A DNA stretch of 64,000 nt from Atopsyche davidsoni (GCA_022113835.1 JAILWY010000002.1:12068501-12132500); one strand, 5' to 3'. Counted from the first letter of the stretch, positions 10,701 to 25,137 are shown. A program made the numbers and translations. Notes: a model not told the origin generated them from the letters alone.

Positions 10701-12586
10701 GTGCGTTTCGCTTCGCTCTAAGGAAGCGGGCGTTTCGATTGTATCCGGTTATTATGTAAACAAACGTCGTTTTCATAGGGTATTCAGTCAACCCAACCTG
10801 CGAAATCAGCCAAAAAGTATCAGGGCAGCATAATACACCGGGAGATATATACGTGAATATTTTTTTTATTTTTTCATTTTTCGCATCTGGGATACTTGGG
10901 TTTCGCATTAGGATAGCAGCATGGCACAGGAGGTATATTTTTTTTAAAAAAATTTTAAAATTTCAACCCAACCGTGGTTTTTCGATGAAAAGCATCAGGA
11001 TCGCAGACCTGTCGAGTGGATAAATAAATATATACATAAATATTGAAAGAAATTTTGCCGCCAAAGCCGCGAGACGGCGAGCGGGCGACGCGGGCCGCGG
11101 GCCGGCCGGCCGGCTAAGGAGACGCCGGAATGTGCGGAGGAACGCGTCGTCCGCCGCGAGCGAACCCGACCCGGCGCGCCGCGGCATCGGGCCGGGACGC
11201 GTCGGGAGCGCAGACGGCGGCAGGACGTATAGAAAATGTTGATTGTTTTCATATTTTAATTCAATTGATGAAAAAAAATTACGTCTGCCATTATTTATAT
11301 TTTTTCGCCCCGGCCGGCGGCGGTGACGTCGCGAGCGTCGGTGTCGGCGCGACGGGAACGCGGACCGCTCCGACGGGAGACATTCCGACCGATCTTTGCG
11401 GGGGGGCGATCGATCGATTTGCGACGAACCCGGGTCTGGCGCTCGGGGGAATCGCGACGGGAGCGCACACATTTCGACGGGAATGCAATAGTACATAGTA
11501 AATAACGTGTGCACGGGTGCGACCGACACCGCCGAACGCGATGTATGAAATTTTATGAAAACGACGGGAATTTTCTGGAAACGCGCACCGAGCGGTCGGG
11601 TGCGTTTCGCTTCGCTCTAAGGAAGCGGGCGTTTCGATTGTATCCGGTTATTATGTAAACAAACGTCGTTTTCATAGGGTATTCAGTCAACCCAACCTGC
11701 GAAATCAGCCAAAAAGTATCAGGGCAGCATAATACACCGGGAGATATATACGTGAATATTTTTTTTATTTTTTCATTTTTCGCATCTGGGATACTTGGGT
11801 TTCGCATTAGGATAGCAGCATGGCACAGGAGGTATATTTTTTTTAAAAAAATTTTAAAATTTCAACCCAACCGTGGTTTTTCGATGAAAAGCATCAGGAT
11901 CGCAGACCTGTCGAGTGGATAAATAAATATATACATAAATATTGAAAGAAATTTTGCCGCCAAAGCCGCGAGACGGCGAGCGGGCGACGCGGGCCGCGGG
12001 CCGGCCGGCCGGCTAAGGAGACGCCGGAATGTGCGGAGGAACGCGTCGTCCGCCGCGAGCGAACCCGACCCGGCGCGCCGCGGCATCGGGCCGGGACGCG
12101 TCGGGAGCGCAGACGGCGGCAGGACGTATAGAAAATGTTGATTGTTTTCATATTTTAATTCAATTGATGAAAAAAAATTACGTCTGCCATTATTTATATT
12201 TTTTCGCCCCGGCCGGCGGCGGTGACGTCGCGAGCGTCGGTGTCGGCGCGACGGGAACGCGGACCGCTCCGACGGGAGACATTCCGACCGATCTTTGCGG
12301 GGGGGCGATCGATCGATTTGCGACGAACCCGGGTCTGGCGCTCGGGGGAATCGCGACGGGAGCGCACACATTTCGACGGGAATGCAATAGTACATAGTAA
12401 ATAACGTGTGCACGGGTGCGACCGACACCGCCGAACGCGATGTATGAAATTTTATGAAAACGACGGGAATTTTCTGGAAACGCGCACCGAGCGGTCGGGT
12501 GCGTTTCGCTTCGCTCTAAGGAAGCGGGCGTTTCGATTGTATCCGGTTATTATGTAAACAAACGTCGTTTTCATAGGGTATTCAGT

Positions 12587-13474
12587 CAACCCAACCTGCG
12601 AAATCAGCCAAAAAGTATCAGGGCAGCATAATACACCGGGAGATATATACGTGAATATTTTTTTTATTTTTTCATTTTTCGCATCTGGGATACTTGGGTT
12701 TCGCATTAGGATAGCAGCATGGCACAGGAGGTATATTTTTTTTAAAAAAATTTTAAAATTTCAACCCAACCGTGGTTTTTCGATGAAAAGCATCAGGATC
12801 GCAGACCTGTCGAGTGGATAAATAAATATATACATAAATATTGAAAGAAATTTTGCCGCCAAAGCCGCGAGACGGCGAGCGGGCGACGCGGGCCGGCCGG
12901 CTAAGGAGACGCCGGAATGTGCGGAGGAACGCGTCGTCCGCCGCGAGCGAACCCGACCCGGCGCGCCGCGGCATCGGGCCGGGACGCGTCGGGAGCGCAG
13001 ACGGCGGCAGGACGTATAGAAAATGTTGATTGTTTTCATATTTTAATTCAATTGATGAAAAAAAATTACGTCTGCCATTATTTATATTTTTTCGCCCCGG
13101 CCGGCGGCGGTGACGTCGCGAGCGTCGGTGTCGGCGCGACGGGAACGCGGACCGCTCCGACGGGAGACATTCCGACCGATCTTTGCGGGGGGGCGATCGA
13201 TCGATTTGCGACGAACCCGGGTCTGGCGCTCGGGGGAATCGCGACGGGAGCGCACACATTTCGACGGGAATGCAATAGTACATAGTAAATAACGTGTGCA
13301 CGGGTGCGACCGACACCGCCGAACGCGATGTATGAAATTTTATGAAAACGACGGGAATTTTCTGGAAACGCGCACCGAGCGGTCGGGTGCGTTTCGCTTC
13401 GCTCTAAGGAAGCGGGCGTTTCGATTGTATCCGGTTATTATGTAAACAAACGTCGTTTTCATAGGGTATTCAGT
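12587..13474. repeat. Copy 15, 888-bp variant with an 11-bp deletion
   Basis: This copy lacks 11 bp in the GGCC-rich cluster (m302-326 of the consensus). The 25-bp consensus stretch becomes a 14-bp one, GCGGGCCGGCCGGC. The missing piece is bounded by repeated GGGCC/GGCC words, so slippage or microhomology-mediated loss is the simple explanation. The neighbouring TTTT run at m265-268 is intact. The same allele reappears in copies 69 and 71, about 48 kb away. Confidence 0.95.
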
Positions 13475-14373
13475 CAACCCAACCTGCGAAATCAGCCAAA
13501 AAGTATCAGGGCAGCATAATACACCGGGAGATATATACGTGAATATTTTTTTTATTTTTTCATTTTTCGCATCTGGGATACTTGGGTTTCGCATTAGGAT
13601 AGCAGCATGGCACAGGAGGTATATTTTTTTTAAAAAAATTTTAAAATTTCAACCCAACCGTGGTTTTTCGATGAAAAGCATCAGGATCGCAGACCTGTCG
13701 AGTGGATAAATAAATATATACATAAATATTGAAAGAAATTTTGCCGCCAAAGCCGCGAGACGGCGAGCGGGCGACGCGGGCCGCGGGCCGGCCGGCCGGC
13801 TAAGGAGACGCCGGAATGTGCGGAGGAACGCGTCGTCCGCCGCGAGCGAACCCGACCCGGCGCGCCGCGGCATCGGGCCGGGACGCGTCGGGAGCGCAGA
13901 CGGCGGCAGGACGTATAGAAAATGTTGATTGTTTTCATATTTTAATTCAATTGATGAAAAAAAATTACGTCTGCCATTATTTATATTTTTTCGCCCCGGC
14001 CGGCGGCGGTGACGTCGCGAGCGTCGGTGTCGGCGCGACGGGAACGCGGACCGCTCCGACGGGAGACATTCCGACCGATCTTTGCGGGGGGGCGATCGAT
14101 CGATTTGCGACGAACCCGGGTCTGGCGCTCGGGGGAATCGCGACGGGAGCGCACACATTTCGACGGGAATGCAATAGTACATAGTAAATAACGTGTGCAC
14201 GGGTGCGACCGACACCGCCGAACGCGATGTATGAAATTTTATGAAAACGACGGGAATTTTCTGGAAACGCGCACCGAGCGGTCGGGTGCGTTTCGCTTCG
14301 CTCTAAGGAAGCGGGCGTTTCGATTGTATCCGGTTATTATGTAAACAAACGTCGTTTTCATAGGGTATTCAGT
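13475..14373. repeat. Copy 16, 899-bp consensus copy between two deletion copies
   Basis: A full-length copy with the complete 25-bp GGCC cluster, sitting between deletion copies 15 and 17. I saw no difference from the consensus. Confidence 0.93.
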
Positions 14374-15260
14374 CAACCCAACCTGCGAAATCAGCCAAAA
14401 AGTATCAGGGCAGCATAATACACCGGGAGATATATACGTGAATATTTTTTTTATTTTTTCATTTTTCGCATCTGGGATACTTGGGTTTCGCATTAGGATA
14501 GCAGCATGGCACAGGAGGTATATTTTTTTTAAAAAAATTTTAAAATTTCAACCCAACCGTGGTTTTTCGATGAAAAGCATCAGGATCGCAGACCTGTCGA
14601 GTGGATAAATAAATATATACATAAATATTGAAAGAAATTTGCCGCCAAAGCCGCGAGACGGCGAGCGGGCGACGCGGGCCGGCCGGCTAAGGAGACGCCG
14701 GAATGTGCGGAGGAACGCGTCGTCCGCCGCGAGCGAACCCGACCCGGCGCGCCGCGGCATCGGGCCGGGACGCGTCGGGAGCGCAGACGGCGGCAGGACG
14801 TATAGAAAATGTTGATTGTTTTCATATTTTAATTCAATTGATGAAAAAAAATTACGTCTGCCATTATTTATATTTTTTCGCCCCGGCCGGCGGCGGTGAC
14901 GTCGCGAGCGTCGGTGTCGGCGCGACGGGAACGCGGACCGCTCCGACGGGAGACATTCCGACCGATCTTTGCGGGGGGGCGATCGATCGATTTGCGACGA
15001 ACCCGGGTCTGGCGCTCGGGGGAATCGCGACGGGAGCGCACACATTTCGACGGGAATGCAATAGTACATAGTAAATAACGTGTGCACGGGTGCGACCGAC
15101 ACCGCCGAACGCGATGTATGAAATTTTATGAAAACGACGGGAATTTTCTGGAAACGCGCACCGAGCGGTCGGGTGCGTTTCGCTTCGCTCTAAGGAAGCG
15201 GGCGTTTCGATTGTATCCGGTTATTATGTAAACAAACGTCGTTTTCATAGGGTATTCAGT
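14374..15260. repeat. Copy 17, 887-bp variant with a 12-bp net loss
   Basis: It carries the 11-bp GGCC-cluster deletion and also loses one T from the TTTT run at m265-268, just upstream (GAAATTTGCC instead of GAAATTTTGCC, near 14637-14641). The same two-part haplotype occurs only in copy 21, so copies 17 and 21 very probably share a common origin. Confidence 0.95.
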
Positions 15261-17957
15261 CAACCCAACCTGCGAAATCAGCCAAAAAGTATCAGGGCAG
15301 CATAATACACCGGGAGATATATACGTGAATATTTTTTTTATTTTTTCATTTTTCGCATCTGGGATACTTGGGTTTCGCATTAGGATAGCAGCATGGCACA
15401 GGAGGTATATTTTTTTTAAAAAAATTTTAAAATTTCAACCCAACCGTGGTTTTTCGATGAAAAGCATCAGGATCGCAGACCTGTCGAGTGGATAAATAAA
15501 TATATACATAAATATTGAAAGAAATTTTGCCGCCAAAGCCGCGAGACGGCGAGCGGGCGACGCGGGCCGCGGGCCGGCCGGCCGGCTAAGGAGACGCCGG
15601 AATGTGCGGAGGAACGCGTCGTCCGCCGCGAGCGAACCCGACCCGGCGCGCCGCGGCATCGGGCCGGGACGCGTCGGGAGCGCAGACGGCGGCAGGACGT
15701 ATAGAAAATGTTGATTGTTTTCATATTTTAATTCAATTGATGAAAAAAAATTACGTCTGCCATTATTTATATTTTTTCGCCCCGGCCGGCGGCGGTGACG
15801 TCGCGAGCGTCGGTGTCGGCGCGACGGGAACGCGGACCGCTCCGACGGGAGACATTCCGACCGATCTTTGCGGGGGGGCGATCGATCGATTTGCGACGAA
15901 CCCGGGTCTGGCGCTCGGGGGAATCGCGACGGGAGCGCACACATTTCGACGGGAATGCAATAGTACATAGTAAATAACGTGTGCACGGGTGCGACCGACA
16001 CCGCCGAACGCGATGTATGAAATTTTATGAAAACGACGGGAATTTTCTGGAAACGCGCACCGAGCGGTCGGGTGCGTTTCGCTTCGCTCTAAGGAAGCGG
16101 GCGTTTCGATTGTATCCGGTTATTATGTAAACAAACGTCGTTTTCATAGGGTATTCAGTCAACCCAACCTGCGAAATCAGCCAAAAAGTATCAGGGCAGC
16201 ATAATACACCGGGAGATATATACGTGAATATTTTTTTTATTTTTTCATTTTTCGCATCTGGGATACTTGGGTTTCGCATTAGGATAGCAGCATGGCACAG
16301 GAGGTATATTTTTTTTAAAAAAATTTTAAAATTTCAACCCAACCGTGGTTTTTCGATGAAAAGCATCAGGATCGCAGACCTGTCGAGTGGATAAATAAAT
16401 ATATACATAAATATTGAAAGAAATTTTGCCGCCAAAGCCGCGAGACGGCGAGCGGGCGACGCGGGCCGCGGGCCGGCCGGCCGGCTAAGGAGACGCCGGA
16501 ATGTGCGGAGGAACGCGTCGTCCGCCGCGAGCGAAACGGACCCGGCGCGCCGCGGCATCGGGCCGGGACGCGTCGGGAGCGCAGACGGCGGCAGGACGTA
16601 TAGAAAATGTTGATTGTTTTCATATTTTAATTCAATTGATGAAAAAAAATTACGTCTGCCATTATTTATATTTTTTCGCCCCGGCCGGCGGCGGTGACGT
16701 CGCGAGCGTCGGTGTCGGCGCGACGGGAACGCGGACCGCTCCGACGGGAGACATTCCGACCGATCTTTGCGGGGGGGCGATCGATCGATTTGCGACGAAC
16801 CCGGGTCTGGCGCTCGGGGGAATCGCGACGGGAGCGCACACATTTCGACGGGAATGCAATAGTACATAGTAAATAACGTGTGCACGGGTGCGACCGACAC
16901 CGCCGAACGCGATGTATGAAATTTTATGAAAACGACGGGAATTTTCTGGAAACGCGCACCGAGCGGTCGGGTGCGTTTCGCTTCGCTCTAAGGAAGCGGG
17001 CGTTTCGATTGTATCCGGTTATTATGTAAACAAACGTCGTTTTCATAGGGTATTCAGTCAACCCAACCTGCGAAATCAGCCAAAAAGTATCAGGGCAGCA
17101 TAATACACCGGGAGATATATACGTGAATATTTTTTTTATTTTTTCATTTTTCGCATCTGGGATACTTGGGTTTCGCATTAGGATAGCAGCATGGCACAGG
17201 AGGTATATTTTTTTTAAAAAAATTTTAAAATTTCAACCCAACCGTGGTTTTTCGATGAAAAGCATCAGGATCGCAGACCTGTCGAGTGGATAAATAAATA
17301 TATACATAAATATTGAAAGAAATTTTGCCGCCAAAGCCGCGAGACGGCGAGCGGGCGACGCGGGCCGCGGGCCGGCCGGCCGGCTAAGGAGACGCCGGAA
17401 TGTGCGGAGGAACGCGTCGTCCGCCGCGAGCGAACCCGACCCGGCGCGCCGCGGCATCGGGCCGGGACGCGTCGGGAGCGCAGACGGCGGCAGGACGTAT
17501 AGAAAATGTTGATTGTTTTCATATTTTAATTCAATTGATGAAAAAAAATTACGTCTGCCATTATTTATATTTTTTCGCCCCGGCCGGCGGCGGTGACGTC
17601 GCGAGCGTCGGTGTCGGCGCGACGGGAACGCGGACCGCTCCGACGGGAGACATTCCGACCGATCTTTGCGGGGGGGCGATCGATCGATTTGCGACGAACC
17701 CGGGTCTGGCGCTCGGGGGAATCGCGACGGGAGCGCACACATTTCGACGGGAATGCAATAGTACATAGTAAATAACGTGTGCACGGGTGCGACCGACACC
17801 GCCGAACGCGATGTATGAAATTTTATGAAAACGACGGGAATTTTCTGGAAACGCGCACCGAGCGGTCGGGTGCGTTTCGCTTCGCTCTAAGGAAGCGGGC
17901 GTTTCGATTGTATCCGGTTATTATGTAAACAAACGTCGTTTTCATAGGGTATTCAGT
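15261..17957. repeat. Copies 18-20, 899 bp each
   Basis: Three full-length copies. Copy 19 (16160-17058) carries the linked C377A/C379G pair; copies 18 and 20 look like the consensus. Confidence 0.93.
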
Positions 17958-18844
17958 CAACCCAACCTGCGAAATCAGCCAAAAAGTATCAGGGCAGCAT
18001 AATACACCGGGAGATATATACGTGAATATTTTTTTTATTTTTTCATTTTTCGCATCTGGGATACTTGGGTTTCGCATTAGGATAGCAGCATGGCACAGGA
18101 GGTATATTTTTTTTAAAAAAATTTTAAAATTTCAACCCAACCGTGGTTTTTCGATGAAAAGCATCAGGATCGCAGACCTGTCGAGTGGATAAATAAATAT
18201 ATACATAAATATTGAAAGAAATTTGCCGCCAAAGCCGCGAGACGGCGAGCGGGCGACGCGGGCCGGCCGGCTAAGGAGACGCCGGAATGTGCGGAGGAAC
18301 GCGTCGTCCGCCGCGAGCGAACCCGACCCGGCGCGCCGCGGCATCGGGCCGGGACGCGTCGGGAGCGCAGACGGCGGCAGGACGTATAGAAAATGTTGAT
18401 TGTTTTCATATTTTAATTCAATTGATGAAAAAAAATTACGTCTGCCATTATTTATATTTTTTCGCCCCGGCCGGCGGCGGTGACGTCGCGAGCGTCGGTG
18501 TCGGCGCGACGGGAACGCGGACCGCTCCGACGGGAGACATTCCGACCGATCTTTGCGGGGGGGCGATCGATCGATTTGCGACGAACCCGGGTCTGGCGCT
18601 CGGGGGAATCGCGACGGGAGCGCACACATTTCGACGGGAATGCAATAGTACATAGTAAATAACGTGTGCACGGGTGCGACCGACACCGCCGAACGCGATG
18701 TATGAAATTTTATGAAAACGACGGGAATTTTCTGGAAACGCGCACCGAGCGGTCGGGTGCGTTTCGCTTCGCTCTAAGGAAGCGGGCGTTTCGATTGTAT
18801 CCGGTTATTATGTAAACAAACGTCGTTTTCATAGGGTATTCAGT
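17958..18844. repeat. Copy 21, 887-bp variant, sister of copy 17
   Basis: It has the same 11-bp GGCC-cluster deletion and the same one-T loss at m265-268 as copy 17. The two copies are four monomers apart. Confidence 0.95.
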
Positions 18845-21800
18845 CAACCCAACCTGCGAAATCAGCCAAAAAGTATCAGGGCAGCATAATACACCGGGAG
18901 ATATATACGTGAATATTTTTTTTATTTTTTCATTTTTCGCATCTGGGATACTTGGGTTTCGCATTAGGATAGCAGCATGGCACAGGAGGTATATTTTTTT
19001 TTAAAAAATTTTAAAATTTCAACCCAACCGTGGTTTTTCGATGAAAAGCATCAGGATCGCAGACCTGTCGAGTGGATAAATAAATATATACATAAATATT
19101 GAAAGAAATTTTGCCGCCAAAGCCGCGAGACGGCGAGCGGGCGACGCGGGCCGCGGGCCGGCCGGCCGGCTAAGGAGACGCCGGAATGTGCGGAGGAACG
19201 CGTCGTCCGCCGCGAGCGAACCCGACCCGGCGCGCCGCGGCATCGGGCCGGGACGCGTCGGGAGCGCAGACGGCGGCAGGACGTATAGAAAATGTTGATT
19301 GTTTTCATATTTTAATTCAATTGATGAAAAAAAATTACGTCTGCCATTATTTATATTTTTTCGCCCCGGCCGGCGGCGGTGACGTCGCGAGCGTCGGTGT
19401 CGGCGCGACGGGAACGCGGACCGCTCCGACGGGAGACATTCCGACCGATCTTTGCGGGGGGGCGATCGATCGATTTGCGACGAACCCGGGTCTGGCGCTC
19501 GGGGGAATCGCGACGGGAGCGCACACATTTCGACGGGAATGCAATAGTACATAGTAAATAACGTGTGCACGGGTGCGACCGACACCGCCGAACGCGATGT
19601 ATGAAATTTTATGAAAACGACGGGAATTTTCTGGAAACGCGCACCGAGCGGTCGGGTGCGTTTCGCTTCGCTCTAAGGAAGCGGGCGTTTCGATTGTATC
19701 CGGTTATTATGTAAACAAACGTCGTTTTCATAGGGTATTCAGTCAACCCAACCTGCGAAATCAGCCAAAAAGTATCAGGGCAGCATAATACACCGGGAGA
19801 TATATACGTGAATATTTTTTTTATTTTTTCATTTTTCGCATCTGGGATACTTGGGTTTCGCATTAGGATAGCAGCATGGCACAGGAGGTATATTTTTTTT
19901 AAAAAAATTTTAAAATTTCAACCCAACCGTGGTTTTTCGATGAAAAGCATCAGGATCGCAGACCTGTCGAGTGGATAAATAAATATATACATAAATATTG
20001 AAAGAAATTTTGCCGCCAAAGCCGCGAGACGGCGAGCGGGCGACGCGGGCCGCGGGCCGGCCGGCCGGCTAAGGAGACGCCGGAATGTGCGGAGGAACGC
20101 GTCGTCCGCCGCGAGCGAACCCGACCCGGCGCGCCGCGGCATCGGGCCGGGACGCGTCGGGAGCGCAGACGGCGGCAGGACGTATAGAAAATGTTGATTG
20201 TTTTCATATTTTAATTCAATTGATGAAAAAAAATTACGTCTGCCATTATTTATATTTTTTCGCCCCGGCCGGCGGCGGTGACGTCGCGAGCGTCGGTGTC
20301 GGCGCGACGGGAACGCGGACCGCTCCGACGGGAGACATTCCGACCGATCTTTGCGGGGGGGCGATCGATCGATTTGCGACGAACCCGGGTCTGGCGCTCG
20401 GGGGAATCGCGACGGGAGCGCACACATTTCGACGGGAATGCAATAGTACATAGTAAATAACGTGTGCACGGGTGCGACCGACACCGCCGAACGCGATGTA
20501 TGAAATTTTATGAAAACGACGGGAATTTTCTGGAAACGCGCACCGAGCGGTCGGGTGCGTTTCGCTTCGCTCTAAGGAAGCGGGCGTTTCGATTGTATCC
20601 GGTTATTATGTAAACAAACGTCGTTTTCATAGGGTATTCAGTCAACCCAACCTGCGAAATCAGCCAAAAAGTATCAGGGCAGCATAATACACCGGGAGAT
20701 ATATACGTGAATATTTTTTTTATTTTTTCATTTTTCGCATCTGGGATACTTGGGTTTCGCATTAGGATAGCAGCATGGCACAGGAGGTATATTTTTTTTA
20801 AAAAAATTTTAAAATTTCAACCCAACCGTGGTTTTTCGATGAAAAGCATCAGGATCGCAGACCTGTCGAGTGGATAAATAAATATATACATAAATATTGA
20901 AAGAAATTTTGCCGCCAAAGCCGCGAGACGGCGAGCGGGCGACGCGGGCCGCGGGCCGGCCGGCCGGCTAAGGAGACGCCGGAATGTGCGGAGGAACGCG
21001 TCGTCCGCCGCGAGCGAACCCGACCCGGCGCGCCGCGGCATCGGGCCGGGACGCGTCGGGAGCGCAGACGGCGGCAGGACGTATAGAAAATGTTGATTGT
21101 TTTCATATTTTAATTCAATTGATGAAAAAAAATTACGTCTGCCATTATTTATATTTTTTCGCCCCGGCCGGCGGCGGTGACGTCGCGAGCGTCGGTGTCG
21201 GCGCGACGGGAACGCGGACCGCTCCGACGGGAGACATTCCGACCGATCTTTGCGGGGGGGCGATCGATCGATTTGCGACGAACCCGGGTCTGGCGCTCGG
21301 GGGAATCGCGACGGGAGCGCACACATTTCGACGGGAATGCAATAGTACATAGTAAATAACGTGTGCACGGGTGCGACCGACACCGCCGAACGCGATGTAT
21401 GAAATTTTATGAAAACGACGGGAATTTTCTGGAAACGCGCACCGAGCGGTCGGGTGCGTTTCGCTTCGCTCTAAGGAAGCGGGCGTTTCGATTGTATCCG
21501 GTTATTATGTAAACAAACGTCGTTTTCATAGGGTATTCAGTCAACCCAACCTGCGAAATCAGCCAAAAAGTATCAGGGCAGCATAATACACCGGGAGATA
21601 TATACGTGAATATTTTTTTTATTTTTTCATTTTTCGCATCTGGGATACTTGGGTTTCGCATTAGGATAGCAGCATGGCACAGGAGGTATATTTTTTTTAA
21701 AAAAATTTTAAAATTTCAACCCAACCGTGGTTTTTCGATGAAAAGCATCAGGATCGCAGACCTGTCGAGTGGATAAATAAATATATACATAAATATTGAA

Positions 21801-22440
21801 AGAAATTTTGCCGCCAAAGCCGCGAGACGGCGAGCGGGCGACGCGGGCCGCGGGCCGGCCGGCCGGCTAAGGAGACGCCGGAATGTGCGGAGGAACGCGT
21901 CGTCCGCCGCGAGCGAACCCGACCCGGCGCGCCGCGGCATCGGGCCGGGACGCGTCGGGAGCGCAGACGGCGGCAGGACGTATAGAAAATGTTGATTGTT
22001 TTCATATTTTAATTCAATTGATGAAAAAAAATTACGTCTGCCATTATTTATATTTTTTCGCCCCGGCCGGCGGCGGTGACGTCGCGAGCGTCGGTGTCGG
22101 CGCGACGGGAACGCGGACCGCTCCGACGGGAGACATTCCGACCGATCTTTGCGGGGGGGCGATCGATCGATTTGCGACGAACCCGGGTCTGGCGCTCGGG
22201 GGAATCGCGACGGGAGCGCACACATTTCGACGGGAATGCAATAGTACATAGTAAATAACGTGTGCACGGGTGCGACCGACACCGCCGAACGCGATGTATG
22301 AAATTTTATGAAAACGACGGGAATTTTCTGGAAACGCGCACCGAGCGGTCGGGTGCGTTTCGCTTCGCTCTAAGGAAGCGGGCGTTTCGATTGTATCCGG
22401 TTATTATGTAAACAAACGTCGTTTTCATAGGGTATTCAGT
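18845..22440. repeat. Copies 22-25, 899 bp each
   Basis: Full-length copies. Copy 22 has the T9A6 form of the A/T tract (A158T at 19002). Copies 23-25 look like the consensus. Confidence 0.93.
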
Positions 22441-25137
22441 CAACCCAACCTGCGAAATCAGCCAAAAAGTATCAGGGCAGCATAATACACCGGGAGATAT
22501 ATACGTGAATATTTTATTTATTTTTTCATTTTTCGCATCTGGGATACTTGGGTTTCGCATTAGGATAGCAGCATGGCACAGGAGGTATATTTTTTTTAAA
22601 AAAAATTTAAAATTTCAACCCAACCGTGGTTTTTCGATGAAAAGCATCAGGATCGCAGACCTGTCGAGTGGATAAATAAATATATACATAAATATTGAAA
22701 GAAATTTTGCCGCCAAAGCCGCGAGACGGCGAGCGGGCGACGCGGGCCGCGGGCCGGCCGGCCGGCTAAGGAGACGCCGGAATGTGCGGAGGAACGCGTC
22801 GTCCGCCGCGAGCGAACCCGACCCGGCGCGCCGCGGCATCGGGCCGGGACGCGTCGGGAGCGCAGACGGCGGCAGGACGTATAGAAAATGTTGATTGTTT
22901 TCATATTTTAATTCAATTGATGAAAAAAAATTACGTCTGCCATTATTTATATTTTTTCGCCCCGGCCGGCGGCGGTGACGTCGCGAGCGTCGGTGTCGGC
23001 GCGACGGGAACGCGGACCGCTCCGACGGGAGACATTCCGACCGATCTTTGCGGGGGGGCGATCGATCGATTTGCGACGAACCCGGGTCTGGCGCTCGGGG
23101 GAATCGCGACGGGAGCGCACACATTTCGACGGGAATGCAATAGTACATAGTAAATAACGTGTGCACGGGTGCGACCGACACCGCCGAACGCGATGTATGA
23201 AATTTTATGAAAACGACGGGAATTTTCTGGAAACGCGCACCGAGCGGTCGGGTGCGTTTCGCTTCGCTCTAAGGAAGCGGGCGTTTCGATTGTATCCGGT
23301 TATTATGTAAACAAACGTCGTTTTCATAGGGTATTCAGTCAACCCAACCTGCGAAATCAGCCAAAAAGTATCAGGGCAGCATAATACACCGGGAGATATA
23401 TACGTGAATATTTTTTTTATTTTTTCATTTTTCGCATCTGGGATACTTGGGTTTCGCATTAGGATAGCAGCATGGCACAGGAGGTATATTTTTTTTAAAA
23501 AAATTTTAAAATTTCAACCCAACCGTGGTTTTTCGATGAAAAGCATCAGGATCGCAGACCTGTCGAGTGGATAAATAAATATATACATAAATATTGAAAG
23601 AAATTTTGCCGCCAAAGCCGCGAGACGGCGAGCGGGCGACGCGGGCCGCGGGCCGGCCGGCCGGCTAAGGAGACGCCGGAATGTGCGGAGGAACGCGTCG
23701 TCCGCCGCGAGCGAAACGGACCCGGCGCGCCGCGGCATCGGGCCGGGACGCGTCGGGAGCGCAGACGGCGGCAGGACGTATAGAAAATGTTGATTGTTTT
23801 CATATTTTAATTCAATTGATGAAAAAAAATTACGTCTGCCATTATTTATATTTTTTCGCCCCGGCCGGCGGCGGTGACGTCGCGAGCGTCGGTGTCGGCG
23901 CGACGGGAACGCGGACCGCTCCGACGGGAGACATTCCGACCGATCTTTGCGGGGGGGCGATCGATCGATTTGCGACGAACCCGGGTCTGGCGCTCGGGGG
24001 AATCGCGACGGGAGCGCACACATTTCGACGGGAATGCAATAGTACATAGTAAATAACGTGTGCACGGGTGCGACCGACACCGCCGAACGCGATGTATGAA
24101 ATTTTATGAAAACGACGGGAATTTTCTGGAAACGCGCACCGAGCGGTCGGGTGCGTTTCGCTTCGCTCTAAGGAAGCGGGCGTTTCGATTGTATCCGGTT
24201 ATTATGTAAACAAACGTCGTTTTCATAGGGTATTCAGTCAACCCAACCTGCGAAATCAGCCAAAAAGTATCAGGGCAGCATAATACACCGGGAGATATAT
24301 ACGTGAATATTTTATTTATTTTTTCATTTTTCGCATCTGGGATACTTGGGTTTCGCATTAGGATAGCAGCATGGCACAGGAGGTATATTTTTTTTAAAAA
24401 AAATTTAAAATTTCAACCCAACCGTGGTTTTTCGATGAAAAGCATCAGGATCGCAGACCTGTCGAGTGGATAAATAAATATATACATAAATATTGAAAGA
24501 AATTTTGCCGCCAAAGCCGCGAGACGGCGAGCGGGCGACGCGGGCCGCGGGCCGGCCGGCCGGCTAAGGAGACGCCGGAATGTGCGGAGGAACGCGTCGT
24601 CCGCCGCGAGCGAACCCGACCCGGCGCGCCGCGGCATCGGGCCGGGACGCGTCGGGAGCGCAGACGGCGGCAGGACGTATAGAAAATGTTGATTGTTTTC
24701 ATATTTTAATTCAATTGATGAAAAAAAATTACGTCTGCCATTATTTATATTTTTTCGCCCCGGCCGGCGGCGGTGACGTCGCGAGCGTCGGTGTCGGCGC
24801 GACGGGAACGCGGACCGCTCCGACGGGAGACATTCCGACCGATCTTTGCGGGGGGGCGATCGATCGATTTGCGACGAACCCGGGTCTGGCGCTCGGGGGA
24901 ATCGCGACGGGAGCGCACACATTTCGACGGGAATGCAATAGTACATAGTAAATAACGTGTGCACGGGTGCGACCGACACCGCCGAACGCGATGTATGAAA
25001 TTTTATGAAAACGACGGGAATTTTCTGGAAACGCGCACCGAGCGGTCGGGTGCGTTTCGCTTCGCTCTAAGGAAGCGGGCGTTTCGATTGTATCCGGTTA
25101 TTATGTAAACAAACGTCGTTTTCATAGGGTATTCAGT
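22441..25137. repeat. Copies 26-28, alternating variant haplotypes
   Basis: Copies 26 (22441-23339) and 28 (24239-25137) share T76A (22516 and 24314) together with T165A in the A/T tract (22605 and 24403). Copy 27, between them, has neither but carries C377A/C379G. The alternating pattern suggests that a segment longer than one monomer was duplicated, or that conversion acted locally. Confidence 0.93.

Larger units (their letters stand above)
1..12586. repeat. Copies 1-14, all 899 bp, near-consensus block
   Basis: Fourteen consecutive full-length copies. Ten of them look identical to the consensus. Copy 1 carries a private T-to-A at m193 (position 193). Copy 5 has the A/T tract shifted to T7A8 (change at 3753). 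Copy 11 (8991-9889) carries the linked pair C377A/C379G (9367 and 9369). Copy 12 (9890-10788) carries a private doublet, T343A and G346T (10232 and 10235). The window begins exactly at the motif I chose as the monomer start, so that phase is arbitrary. Confidence 0.95.
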
